Assembly (NCBI RefSeq): GCF_007830315.1
Contig: NZ_VLKJ01000001.1
Coordinates: 372,001-436,000, forward strand
Reading direction: 5' to 3'
Source: Novosphingobium taihuense
Lineage (GTDB): Bacteria; Pseudomonadota; Alphaproteobacteria; Sphingomonadales; Sphingomonadaceae
Length of the DNA: 64,000 nucleotides
Shown here piece after piece: positions 20,282 to 29,943 of the stretch; position 1 is the stretch's first letter; each line of letters begins with the position of its first letter. Below the pieces are notes generated by a model. It worked only from the letters and a program-made list of their open reading frames with translations, did no database searches and was not told the DNA's origin. The translations under genes and the position numbers were made by a program.

Positions 20282-21496
<1,215 letters not shown>

Positions 21497-21533
21497 TTGC
21501 TGCGCTTCGGCGCTGCACAATAACTATCCACCG

Positions 21534-21570
21534 AAAGGTGCGGGGGCTGTGGATAACTCCCGCACTTTTT
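21534..21570 (+). terminator. argG terminator
   Basis: GTGCGGG (21538-21544) pairs with CCCGCAC (21559-21565), extended by AAA and TTT on the outside, and ends in five T. It lies about 40 bases after the argG stop. Confidence 0.85.
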
Positions 21571-22262
21571 GCTTGCGCGACTCGGACAAGAGGCGCAGCT
21601 TTTGTGTGTCGAGAGCGCACGAAGCCTCGGAGTTCAGGGCCCAAACCTCTGAATTTCAAAGGATAAATGCATCGCGATACGAACACGGATAGTTTGCAGC
21701 GTAACCAACCGGCAGGTGCCTTAGGGCCGCTTGCGGATGTGCAAAACTGCGGCCTTCGTGATCGGAAACGGAATGCGGAACGGCATCGTTTTCCACGGTG
21801 CAGCGCGCGGGCAGGCTTCGGTCTCCAACCGGCGCGATGCGGCGAAGACAAGGATGACGGACAGCATTTCACCCCCGCGAACGGCGGCGTTCGTCCGACA
21901 AGGCGCAAGCCCGGTCGGGAGCGAGCCACCAGACAAAGGGGAAACGCCCACGGACGGCTTTTTCCGGCCCGCTCGCAAGAGCAGCCGGGACAGTCGCGGA
22001 AAACCGGAGCGACGGAGGAGTGCCTGGCACTCGACCGGCGCGGGAAGGCGAAAGGACGGATAGCGGCGCGACCTTGTGCGAAAGCACGGATCGGCAGCAG
22101 CCCAGGGGCTACGCGCCCCGGACGGCATCCAACCAGACGCCCGCCACGCGCAAAGCGCGCTCCGCCGAGCAAAGCCACAAGGCGCATGGCCGTCAGCAAT
22201 GACGGACCAGCGCGGACAGGCCGAAGCAAGACGCGACGAGACAAGCCAGAGCGGACGTAGAG
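21571..22262 (+). ncRNA. candidate structured non-coding RNA region
   Basis: About 690 bases between the argG terminator and a second terminator carry no convincing gene: the open frames here give basic, low-complexity products that look like no family. Instead the plus strand is full of short perfect hairpins with small loops: 21878-21893 (6 bp), 21964-21988 (GCTC-GCAA-GAGC inside CCGG/CCGG), 22018-22032 (6 bp), 22074-22089 (GTGC-GAAA-GCAC), 22105-22119, 22147-22159 and 22190-22205 (CCGTCA-GCAA-TGACGG). Three have GNRA tetraloops, a sign of folded RNA rather than chance. I do not recognise RNase P RNA, tmRNA or a group II intron. Strand and ends are uncertain; the signal is strongest from about 21870 to 22262. 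Confidence 0.4.
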
Positions 22263-22295
22263 TGGGGGCCGGCAGCACTGCTGGCCCCCATTTGC
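22263..22295 (+). terminator. terminator after the hairpin-rich region
   Basis: TGGGGGCCGGCAG pairs with CTGCTGGCCCCCA (22263-22290) with a single wobble pair and is followed by TTTGCTGTTTGG. With no gene upstream on this strand, it is the best evidence that 21571-22262 is transcribed. Confidence 0.7.
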
Positions 22296-22465
22296 TGTTT
22301 GGGGGTTACGCTTTGGTCTGCCAGAGCTAGCCTGCGGTATTGCTTTTCGATTTTCAGGGACGGTGCTGCCTGTCCGAAGATGGCCCTTACGGGACGTCGC
22401 CGTTTTACCGATCTGCCAAGGCGCTTTTTGTAGCTGAGTGCTGCAATGCCGGTTATGTTTGTCTA

Positions 22466-23125
22466 ATGGAAGCGACGCCGCCAGTTACAGAACGCGCCGC
22501 CGTTACGGACGGGGACTTCTATGTAGTTGCGGATTGCTGCCTTCTTTGCGGGGTACCAGAGAGCATCGCACCGGAGATATTTCACACCGGCGAGCACCAT
22601 TGCTCGATAGTCCGACAACCGTGCTCGCCGAATGAGATAAACAGGACGATCCGCGCGATGTGGTCGAGCGAAGTCGACTGTGTCCGCTATCGCGGCCGTG
22701 ATCTCATAATGCTAGAAAGGCTCGCTCAAGCTGGAATGGCCAGCCAAGCAGACCACGGCCACACGACAACTAAGTCTTTGCTCCCGCGAGACAGGGTAAG
22801 CTTCACAATTCCGGAAGGTCGGAAGCTCACCACCTCGGTTCGGATTGCAAGCGAATTCCGTGCGGACATGCGCGCACAAGGCAATAAAGTACTGCCCGCC
22901 TTGTTTGGAAAGCAGTCAGTCTGGGTGTCCTGGTTTCAGTACCACTTTCACCGCGTTCGTTTTGACGATGTGAATGACGGACGGTTCATTGCGCGCTTGG
23001 GGCCTACGACGGCAATTCAGGGCCTCGCGTGGCTGGTTTACGACTGGCTTACAGAAAAAGGGGCGCTGGACATTCGCTGGGAAGTAACGGGTTCCCCGAC
23101 TTTAACGAGCGCGGCTCCCATGTAA
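22466..23125 (+). CDS. ferredoxin-like protein with uncharacterised C-terminal part
   Basis: A 219-residue hypothetical protein. Residues 16-85 carry a small cluster-binding-type domain: DGDFYVVADCCLLCGVPESIAPEIF, a His/Cys-containing HHCSIVRQP stretch, and a closing DCVRYRG. Similar sequences are often labelled ferredoxin in databases, but the Cys spacing is not that of a standard 2[4Fe-4S] or [2Fe-2S] ferredoxin and function is unknown. The remaining 130 residues are unrecognised. I chose the ATG at 22466; the frame is open from 22340, but the earlier part looks untranslated. Codon use is less GC-biased than the neighbours, suggesting later acquisition. Confidence 0.6.
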   Translation: MEATPPVTERAAVTDGDFYVVADCCLLCGVPESIAPEIFHTGEHHCSIVRQPCSPNEINRTIRAMWSSEVDCVRYRGRDLIMLERLAQAGMASQADHGHTTTKSLLPRDRVSFTIPEGRKLTTSVRIASEFRADMRAQGNKVLPALFGKQSVWVSWFQYHFHRVRFDDVNDGRFIARLGPTTAIQGLAWLVYDWLTEKGALDIRWEVTGSPTLTSAAPM

Positions 23126-23212
23126 GTCCTTGCTGGCGCTCCTCCATCATCCGCTGCGCTGGCGGTCCCCCTCCCCGTTTGCCCTTTGGAAAAACGGGGA
23201 GGATTAAAGGTC

Positions 23213-23644
23213 TCACTTCACCTCAAGCTGTCCCCTTACCGCGCCCTTGGGGAAGTCGGCGGTGTGGATGTTGACGTAGTAAGCTCCCGGTGTGGCGATG
23301 ATTTTCTTGAGGAGTTCCGGTTCCATTGCGATGCAATCGTCGCTGTCCTTGCCGGTAACCTCGATCGTGGCGACGGGCTTGCCGTCGTTGCCGGCCGTGC
23401 CTTCGTGGACGTGGGCCATAGTTGGCTTGGCGGTCTTGTCGGCCCAGAGGGTGAAGCAGAAGTCGCCGGTCTCGTCATCGACCTCGGCCTTGAAGCCGCC
23501 AACGCCATCCGGATCGCCTCCCGCCGTCTCGGCCGCGCCGCCAAGCGCGGCGACGAGCGTTGCGGGCTTGGCCATGGCCGGGCCTACCGTAGCTGCTACA
23601 ATGGCAACTGCTGCTGCGAACGCTGCAAGTTCTGCATGCTTCAT
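23213..23644 (-). CDS. exported CHRD domain protein
   Basis: A 143-residue exported protein. A signal peptide (MKHAELAAFAAAVAIVAATVGPAMA) precedes a single CHRD (chordin-like) domain of about 115 residues, recognised by GFKAEVDDETGDFCFTLWAD, the AHVHEGTAGNDG turn, and the C-terminal YYVNIHTADFPKGAVRGQL. Function in bacteria is unknown. The ATG at 23644 has AGGGAGAG at good spacing; an ATG two codons earlier sits too close to it. A perfect 11-bp inverted repeat CCTCCCCGTTT at 23170-23202 separates it from the convergent ferredoxin-like gene. Confidence 0.85.
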   Translation of the reverse strand: MKHAELAAFAAAVAIVAATVGPAMAKPATLVAALGGAAETAGGDPDGVGGFKAEVDDETGDFCFTLWADKTAKPTMAHVHEGTAGNDGKPVATIEVTGKDSDDCIAMEPELLKKIIATPGAYYVNIHTADFPKGAVRGQLEVK

Positions 23645-23761
23645 CGACATCTCTCCCTGCTCCGGCCCGGTCGCAAACGACTCCGTCTGCCTGCGGGACA
23701 CCGTGGAGAGACTACACCTTCGCCGCTCTTGCGTGAATTGATCGCGTGCAACACCGCACGC

Positions 23762-24430
23762 TCAGGTGCAAGGATAGCTTCCGCCGGTTCCGGTCACGCC
23801 TGGGGTGAGATTGCGGTTGTCGCGGATCAGGAACGCGCCTTCCTTGCGCATCACCGGATTCCTCACAAACGTCGTGCCGAGCAGGCCTTCGTACTGGTAG
23901 TAGACCTCTACGAACATGACCGCGCTGCCCGCCCCCGCCGTGATCTTCGTGGTTCCGCTGCCCATGCCTGCCAGAGCCGTGCCGTTCAGACCGTTGCGCG
24001 TGGAATCGTTGCCATAGGCCGATTGCCGCCCAAGCCGTCCGTAGCAGCGCTGCCAGCGGATGTACTGCTTTCCGGTGGCGCTGTCGCGCTCGAGACTGGT
24101 GAGAATGATCTTGCCGCGTGTGGCGAATTCCAGCCCTGCCGCCTGCTCCTGCGCCCCGCGCATGACCTCGTTGATATCCGTCTCGCTGACCGTAGGCGTC
24201 ACCACGCTGTTGTCGGTCTGGCCGATGCGTGAGGCGTTGTCAGCCAGAGACAGCGCAATCTCGCTGAGCTTCATGTCGACCGCGTTCATGTAGGCGACCT
24301 CGATCCCGTAAAGCGCGATCGAGAGGATGAACGGGGTGACGATCGCGAACTCGATAACCGACACGCCCGAGGTGTTGCGCAGCAGGCGGCGCATAAAGTT
24401 CCGGACGGAAGCAAGAGCGGATTTCAGCAT
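23762..24430 (-). CDS. TadE-like pilus assembly protein
   Basis: A 222-residue protein with one N-terminal membrane helix after a short basic head. The stretch NTSGVSVIEFAIVTPFILSIALYGIEVAYMN is the TadE/pseudopilin signature (Glu in VIEFA followed by a hydrophobic helix). The rest is an extracytoplasmic domain. It overlaps the upstream TadF-like gene by seven bases (start at 24430, its stop at 24424), so the three are one transcript. The tad assembly ATPase and platform genes are not in the window. Confidence 0.8.
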   Translation of the reverse strand: MLKSALASVRNFMRRLLRNTSGVSVIEFAIVTPFILSIALYGIEVAYMNAVDMKLSEIALSLADNASRIGQTDNSVVTPTVSETDINEVMRGAQEQAAGLEFATRGKIILTSLERDSATGKQYIRWQRCYGRLGRQSAYGNDSTRNGLNGTALAGMGSGTTKITAGAGSAVMFVEVYYQYEGLLGTTFVRNPVMRKEGAFLIRDNRNLTPGVTGTGGSYPCT

Positions 24431-25008
24431 ACGCGTGCCGTGGATCCGTAGCCGCCTTCCTGCAGCGCGTATGGCTGATTGCGTTTGACCGCAGTCGAGG
24501 AAATCTCCCGTTCGCGCCAGTCGATCGGGACAAACGGTATTGCGAAGACCGGATCGTAACGGACGTTGACGGTGTAGACGATGACGTCGTTCGCCCCGCC
24601 ATTGCCGGTGCGGCCCAGATCGTCGTCCCATGAGCCATTGCCGTTTTCGTCGGTATAGCCCTCCCCTGTCGAGCACAGCCCATCGCCGTTCGTGTCGTTA
24701 AGCGGCTCGCCCCTGCTGACATGGGCGAAGTCGAAATAACTCTTGCGCGTGGAGCTGATCCGCGCGCCGGGCAAAATCTTCTCCACCGCGCTGGTGACTG
24801 CCGCATCAGCGTTGGCCGTATTGCCCGTCTCCAGGGTGGAATCGCGCGCAGCTTTCTCCACTGCGCCGTCGAGCACGCCGATTGCATAGACCATCTGGCC
24901 GAGATCAAGGCATCCGACCAGTGCGAGCAGGAATACTGGCATGACCATGGCAAACTCGATCGTGGTCACGCCTTGGCTATCGCGCGCGAGCTGCTGCCGA
25001 ACCGTCAC
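24424..25008 (-). CDS. TadE/TadF-like pilus assembly protein
   Basis: A 194-residue protein of the same minor pseudopilin type. It opens MTVRQQLARDSQGVTTIEFAMVMPVFLLALVGCLDLGQMV, again the Glu-containing pilin-like helix. The start codon is GTG at 25008, overlapping the TGA stop of the TadG-like gene in GTGA, so translation is coupled. The middle contains an Asp/Asn/Gly-rich stretch (NDTNGDGLCSTGEGYTDENGNGSWDDD) that resembles a calcium-binding loop, unusual for this family. Confidence 0.78.
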   Translation of the reverse strand: MTVRQQLARDSQGVTTIEFAMVMPVFLLALVGCLDLGQMVYAIGVLDGAVEKAARDSTLETGNTANADAAVTSAVEKILPGARISSTRKSYFDFAHVSRGEPLNDTNGDGLCSTGEGYTDENGNGSWDDDLGRTGNGGANDVIVYTVNVRYDPVFAIPFVPIDWREREISSTAVKRNQPYALQEGGYGSTARVC

Positions 25009-26951
25009 TGGTACACCCGCAATTCGCCTACGTTCTTGGCGATTTCCTGGAAGGCACTGTTCAGCTGAGTCGCATTCGTCGCAAGGAACGAGCTGTTGCT
25101 CGACGCGCAGTAGCTGAGATCGGTGGTCAGGCTGGAGGCAAAGGCGATGACCCAGATACGAAAGCCCTTGTCCTTGGCATTGTCGCACAAGGCGCGGAAA
25201 CGAAGGGTATGGCGAGCCGCCTGATCGGTCTGGCCATCGTCGGTCACGCGCCGGTCGTGCCACTCGATGCCATAGCTCGACTGGATCGAGATGCTCGGTT
25301 CCATCTGGCCGTCGGTCATGAAGATGATGTGGCGCGAAACCTTGCCGCCGTTGGTCGGGAGCACGTTCACCGTGCTTGCCCAAGGCCCTTCGGGCGAGCT
25401 CAGCCGAAGGCCCCAGAGCATCCCGATATCGTGGTAGGTCGAACCCGCGGCTACCAGCGCATCGGCATAGGTATAGAACGCCGACTGGTTCATCGTTGAC
25501 AGCAATTGCGCCTGATAGGGGCAATACGACGAGGCGCGGGTGCCTTGAGAAGTCTGTACGGAATTGGTCAGGAATGTGCCCTGCCAGTTGGTCACTGTCC
25601 TGTAGTATGCCAGTTCAGGCCACATCGGCCCCCATTTGGTGTCAGGGTCGTCATTGGGCACCAGATCGACATCGAGGTCGAGCGCGGTCGACGGGGACAT
25701 GCCCGTAACGCCAGAATAGCTGATGCTCGAAGTAGCATCGCTCTCGCGCTCCTCGATGCACCCGCCCCAGGTATAGCTGGCTGCAGCGCCGCTGGATCCA
25801 TTGGGTTTGCTGACGGCCGCGAAAGTCTTGTAGTTGCTCGTGTCGACGCTGACTTCCTTATAGGCCCAGTTCGCGAACTCCTGCCGGGTGCGGGTCTCGT
25901 AGATCGGGTCAGACGTCGCGTAGCTGCGCGTGATGAAGTTGCGTGTGGTGTAGTAATAGTAGACGCGCCAGCGATTGTTGTTCTGCTGCTGGCAGATGTA
26001 TGTCGTCTTGCGCTGCGGCTGTGTCGTGGTGGTTGTCACGACCTGTTGACCGGAACCGTTGGTCGTCGTCGTTGTGGCAGTGGTTGCAGAGCCATTATTG
26101 GCCCAGGTCACATCCGCGGGACGCGCGGCATTGCAGTTCGCTTGCGACGAGTAATTCGTCGAAGTGTACTGCGTCGTGCTGCCGATCGATTCGGTCGAGT
26201 AGCTTTGCTCACTTGTATTCACGGGCTCGGTCCAGCCCGTGAACACCCGCTCGGTGATCGTGTTGAACACCGGTTCGCGTGACTGGATCGGCCAGGTATC
26301 GGCAAGATAGGCCGGGTTGAGATTGTAGATCAGCCGCCCGACATTGACCGACGAGCTATAGGGCACGAACGAATAGCGGATGCGGGCGTTCGATCCTTGC
26401 GTGGCCGTGGCCACCGTGTCGTAGAAGTTCTTCATCGCGACACGAAGCGCCTGGATGCGCGTCTGGCTCGTACCTGACAGGGTGTTGCCCATCGAGCCGG
26501 TGGTGTCGAGCACCATGGTGATGTCGCTGTTGCCCACGCCCATCGTCGCACTGCACGAGACGCTGACGGGGATGCTGTCGACGCCCAGCAGGTTCATGAC
26601 CACCGTCTCAACCGTGGTCTGCGCCGTGCCGGTGATCAGATTGCCATTGTTCGTCGAAGCTGTCGTGAAGGTCGTGCCCGTCGCGCCGAGATCGCCAGGG
26701 ACGAAGTTGGTGTTGAAATAGGCCGACGCCTGGCCCTGCGCGGTCGCATCGTAACCGTTGGTTGTGATCGCACGGCGGCCGGCGAGCGTGCCCGCGTCAC
26801 AGGCCGACTGCAGGCGGTTGCGCGCCTTGTAGACGCGATTGATGTCGAGCCCGCCGCCAATAAGGGCGATGATGACCGGCACACTCGCAGCGGCGATCGG
26901 CAGGACGCTGCCGCTCGTATTGCGATGAAGCCTGGCAAGAAACCCCGACAT
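25005..26951 (-). CDS. TadG-like protein with von Willebrand factor A domain
   Basis: A 648-residue exported protein, probably TadG of a Flp/Tad pilus. The N-terminus has the pilus-type helix (GSVLPIAAASVPVIIALIGGGLDINRVY). A vWA domain starts near residue 150 with the metal-binding MIDAS motif DTTGSMG, and a second part of it returns near HIIFMTDGQ in the last third. Between these lies a long insert very rich in Thr, Ser, Asn, Gln and Tyr, about positions 25860-26130. The ATG at 26951 is preferred to the TTG at 26960. The overlap with the downstream gene shows a coupled operon. Confidence 0.82.
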   Translation of the reverse strand: MSGFLARLHRNTSGSVLPIAAASVPVIIALIGGGLDINRVYKARNRLQSACDAGTLAGRRAITTNGYDATAQGQASAYFNTNFVPGDLGATGTTFTTASTNNGNLITGTAQTTVETVVMNLLGVDSIPVSVSCSATMGVGNSDITMVLDTTGSMGNTLSGTSQTRIQALRVAMKNFYDTVATATQGSNARIRYSFVPYSSSVNVGRLIYNLNPAYLADTWPIQSREPVFNTITERVFTGWTEPVNTSEQSYSTESIGSTTQYTSTNYSSQANCNAARPADVTWANNGSATTATTTTTNGSGQQVVTTTTTQPQRKTTYICQQQNNNRWRVYYYYTTRNFITRSYATSDPIYETRTRQEFANWAYKEVSVDTSNYKTFAAVSKPNGSSGAAASYTWGGCIEERESDATSSISYSGVTGMSPSTALDLDVDLVPNDDPDTKWGPMWPELAYYRTVTNWQGTFLTNSVQTSQGTRASSYCPYQAQLLSTMNQSAFYTYADALVAAGSTYHDIGMLWGLRLSSPEGPWASTVNVLPTNGGKVSRHIIFMTDGQMEPSISIQSSYGIEWHDRRVTDDGQTDQAARHTLRFRALCDNAKDKGFRIWVIAFASSLTTDLSYCASSNSSFLATNATQLNSAFQEIAKNVGELRVYQ

Positions 26952-27093
26952 TGCGTCCAAACTGCCTTCTGCTGCGAAGCGAGAAGGCCAGAAGCGGGCC
27001 GGACGGTTTCCAGAGTCTTACCTTGAGTGGGTTTTCATTCGGGATTTATCTCGAATTAATGAGTAATTTTCCTAATAGAAACATTGGCTTGCG

Positions 27094-28284
27094 TTAACCA
27101 TCTTTCGGGAGGTTAAATGACTGCCATCCGTGGAGCCGTACCGCATCTCCATCCTGATTGATCAGCGGTGGCAGCAGGTTCGGTTTACCATTCCCGGAAA
27201 CCGCGAACTTCACAGGAGCCGCCTGCTCGAAGTACGCCCCCTCGGCCGGATGCTCACGGCGACGGAAGAAATCGACTGCAGCGAGATGTGGGTCATCCAA
27301 AACCTCGCCAAGATCGCGCACGGCCTGCGCGGGGATCTGTACTGCATGGCAGCGCTCAAGGATTTCGGCGGTGGTCAGCGCAGACGTGAAGCGGGCAATG
27401 GCCTGATAAAGCTCAGCCTGCGCCTTTATCCGCAATTGCGGCGTGGCAAGGTGCTCCTGATTGAGGAAATCCGGTTGATCGAGCAGCGTGAAAATTCGCG
27501 CCCAGGCATCGTCGGTGTAGGCGACGATGCTGATCCAGCCGTCAGAGGTGGGGAAAGGCTGGCGATGCGGATCGATCTGGCGGGCATAACCAGCCGGCCC
27601 CTTCGGCGGGTCGAAGGTCAGTCCGCCAAGGTGCTCGAGCAGCATGAAGCTCGAGAACACTTCGAACATCGGAACTTCCACCCGCTGTCCCTCACCCGTA
27701 CGCTGCTTGTGGACGATTGCCGCCATCGCGGCGTAGGCAGCATGCAGGCCCGCCACCTTGTCGGCGATCAGCGAAGGCAGATAGCGCGGACGCGGATCGC
27801 CATCGACGCGTGGCAGCAGCGTCGCCGTACCAGTCGCTGCCTGGATCACGTCATCGTAGGCCTGAAGATCGGCATAGGGGCCGTCCTGACCGAAGCCGAC
27901 GCAATGGACGTAGATCAGCCCGGGATTGATTGCGCGCAGCGTCTCGTAACCAAGACCGATACGTTCCAGAGCCTTTCCGCGCACGTTGACCACGAAGACG
28001 TCCGCCTCGCGCAGAAGATCGAGCATGACGTCCCGATCCGCGTCCTGCTTAAGGTCGAGCGCAACCGACTTTTTGCCCCGGTTGATTGCCATCCAGCCCG
28101 GAGCCATGCCGGGCGTCACCGCAGCCCTCGCCGACCAGCGGAACGCGTCCCCCATGCCCGGCGCCTCGACCTTGATCACGTCGGCACCAAGATTGGCAAG
28201 GATCTGCGTGGCATAGGGTCCGAACACCACTGTCGTCAGGTCTACCACGCGGATGCCTTCGAGCAGCACGGGATTGCCGGTCAT
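27094..28284 (-). CDS. CaiB/BaiF family (type III) CoA-transferase
   Basis: A 396-residue class III CoA-transferase, which moves CoA between carboxylic acids. It has the family opening LEGIRVVDLTTVVFGPYATQILANLGADVIKVE, the RGKKSVALDLK and VFVVNVRGKALERIGLGYE repeats, YVHCVGFGQDGPY, and the RTGEGQRVEVPMFE helix. The ATG at 28284 lies 13 bases after the thiolase stop, so the two are one operon. Together they suggest breakdown of an acyl-CoA from an unknown substrate; carnitine is not implied. Confidence 0.88.
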   Translation of the reverse strand: MTGNPVLLEGIRVVDLTTVVFGPYATQILANLGADVIKVEAPGMGDAFRWSARAAVTPGMAPGWMAINRGKKSVALDLKQDADRDVMLDLLREADVFVVNVRGKALERIGLGYETLRAINPGLIYVHCVGFGQDGPYADLQAYDDVIQAATGTATLLPRVDGDPRPRYLPSLIADKVAGLHAAYAAMAAIVHKQRTGEGQRVEVPMFEVFSSFMLLEHLGGLTFDPPKGPAGYARQIDPHRQPFPTSDGWISIVAYTDDAWARIFTLLDQPDFLNQEHLATPQLRIKAQAELYQAIARFTSALTTAEILERCHAVQIPAQAVRDLGEVLDDPHLAAVDFFRRREHPAEGAYFEQAAPVKFAVSGNGKPNLLPPLINQDGDAVRLHGWQSFNLPKDG

Positions 28285-28297
28285 GCTTCGGTCTGAA

Positions 28298-29845
28298 TCA
28301 GGCAAAGCGGAAATCGGCACGCTTCTCGCCCCGCTCGATCACGACGTCACGGCCCAGCGGATCGCTTTCGAGCATTGCTGCAAGAGTGGCGGCATCGCGG
28401 GTTGTGGCGATGAATCGCCCGCCATGCGCATGTTCGCCGATCACGATGCCCTGTTCCGGAATGCCCTTGGCATAAGTGACCGTGTACGTCGTGACGCGGC
28501 CCGTTCCATCCTGCTGCTTGGCCATGACCGCCACAGGCGCAACGTCCAGAGCGGCCTGCACCGATGCCGTCTCGCACGAAGGCCATTGTCGTGACGCGGT
28601 CGAGAGCACCGCTGCCCCGTACTTGGACTGGAAGCCACCGTTCAGCCCGATCAAGCCGTAACTGCCTGAATCCGCGCGCATTCGCTCGACCATGCTGGCA
28701 AAGGCATGCATCGAATAGTTGTTTCCGGCCCCGCCGAAGTAGGGAAGCCCCCCTGTCACTGTCAGGCCCCGTGGGTCATCGGCGGCAAGGCCGAGACCAT
28801 CGATCGCGGCATTGAACACCGGTACCGGGAAGCAGGAATAGAAATCGAAAGCCTCGATCTTGGCGGCTTCCTGGCCTGCGCTTGCCAGTGCAGAGGCAAT
28901 TGCTGCATTGGCCGCAGGATATCCACCAATGTCAGGACGCTCGAGTATCTCGCGCTCATTGGCCAGCGCTGCGCCATGGAGATAGACCCACTTGTCTTCA
29001 CTTACGCCCGCCTCTCGCGCCGCCTTGACCGACATCAGCACGATTGCAGCGGCCTGATTGACCTGATCGCGCGATACGAGCTTGAGCGGATAGGGATCGG
29101 CAATCATGCGGTTGCGCTCACCGGGAGTCGCGATTTCCCCAGCCGCCATGGGTTTGGCAGCGGCGGCGCTGTAGGGGTTGTTCGCCGCAACTTCGGTGAA
29201 GGGTGCGAACAGGCGGCCCATCTCCAGCGCATAGGCTTCGCGCGACAGTCCCAGACGATGCCGCCGCGCGTTCTCGCACAGCGCGTAGGCGGTGACCGGG
29301 GCGCGGATACCATGGGCGATGCTGGCGGCAGACAGCGCGCCTTCGAAGCCCATCCCCTTGTCGATCCATTCGACACCGGCCGCGTCGTCGTGCTCGGCCC
29401 AGTCGCGAACCTCGCCGTTGCCCACCAAGTGGCGCACGGTCGAAATTGCCTCGCTGCCGAACAGCAGTGCTGCTGAGCTTTCGCCTGCAGCGATACGATC
29501 ACCGAGATCGGCAAGCAGCGCGAGAGGTGATTGCCCGCCGACCTTTTCGAGGATGGCCACACGCGGTCTGATCCCCAAACGCCTCGCCACTGCCAGCGGC
29601 ATCTTGTCCGCCCGCCCGAACGGAACCTGCATCGCGCCTGATTCCTCGAACGTGCGGATCGAGCCGACTGCGCTGACCTGTGGCGCAACATCGGCTGGAG
29701 CGCCCGTGTCTGCCAGCGCTGTGGCAGCGGCCCGGGCAGCCAGGTCCGCAAACGACAGACCGACATAGTCCTCAGCATCAATCCGCTCGACGAACTGGCC
29801 CACCCCGACAATCACCGGCGTGGTGTCTGGCACTTGCATAGGCAT
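28298..29845 (-). CDS. SCP2-like thiolase / acetyl-CoA acetyltransferase
   Basis: A 515-residue thiolase-superfamily protein related to SCP-x and steroid side-chain thiolases. It begins TTPVIVGVGQFVER, has the FGSEAISTV region in the middle, EAFDFYSCFPVPV (candidate catalytic Cys) and GGLPYFGGAGNNYSMHAFASM toward the end, and closes with a beta-domain. The start is ATG at 29845, with GAGGAG nine bases before it; a GTG at 29851 is possible. It forms an operon with the CoA-transferase and is divergent from a LysR regulator that probably controls it. Confidence 0.85.
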   Translation of the reverse strand: MPMQVPDTTPVIVGVGQFVERIDAEDYVGLSFADLAARAAATALADTGAPADVAPQVSAVGSIRTFEESGAMQVPFGRADKMPLAVARRLGIRPRVAILEKVGGQSPLALLADLGDRIAAGESSAALLFGSEAISTVRHLVGNGEVRDWAEHDDAAGVEWIDKGMGFEGALSAASIAHGIRAPVTAYALCENARRHRLGLSREAYALEMGRLFAPFTEVAANNPYSAAAAKPMAAGEIATPGERNRMIADPYPLKLVSRDQVNQAAAIVLMSVKAAREAGVSEDKWVYLHGAALANEREILERPDIGGYPAANAAIASALASAGQEAAKIEAFDFYSCFPVPVFNAAIDGLGLAADDPRGLTVTGGLPYFGGAGNNYSMHAFASMVERMRADSGSYGLIGLNGGFQSKYGAAVLSTASRQWPSCETASVQAALDVAPVAVMAKQQDGTGRVTTYTVTYAKGIPEQGIVIGEHAHGGRFIATTRDAATLAAMLESDPLGRDVVIERGEKRADFRFA

Positions 29846-29896
29846 CCTCACTGTCTCCTCACGCAGAAGCTATGCGCGAGGCCCTGCGCCGTCCAA

Positions 29897-29917
29897 TCGA
29901 TTTAACCTTTCGATTTA
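29897..29917. promoter_or_regulatory. direct repeat in the thiolase/LysR divergent promoter
   Basis: TCGATTTA occurs at 29897-29904 and 29910-29917, with a 13-base period, in an AT-rich region between divergent genes. Two phased copies next to a LysR gene fit a regulator binding site, but direct repeats are less usual for LysR proteins than interrupted palindromes. Confidence 0.4.
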
Positions 29918-29943
29918 TAGATAGTTTGAATATATACAGCGAG

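Noticed and set aside
21667-22260. Open frame of 197 codons as a real gene
   Set aside because: Composition is Arg/Pro/Gly-rich with no family resemblance, and other frames over the same region are equally open, as expected in GC-rich non-coding DNA.
21571-22262. RNase P RNA, tmRNA or 6S RNA
   Set aside because: The GAGGAAAGTC and ACAGAA-type conserved blocks of RNase P RNA, a tmRNA T-arm and tag, and a long 6S duplex were all looked for and not found.
23170-23202. Terminator between the ferredoxin-like and CHRD genes
   Set aside because: The 11-bp inverted repeat is perfect but is followed by ATTAAAGG on one strand and GGGACC on the other. I mention it only within the CHRD entry.
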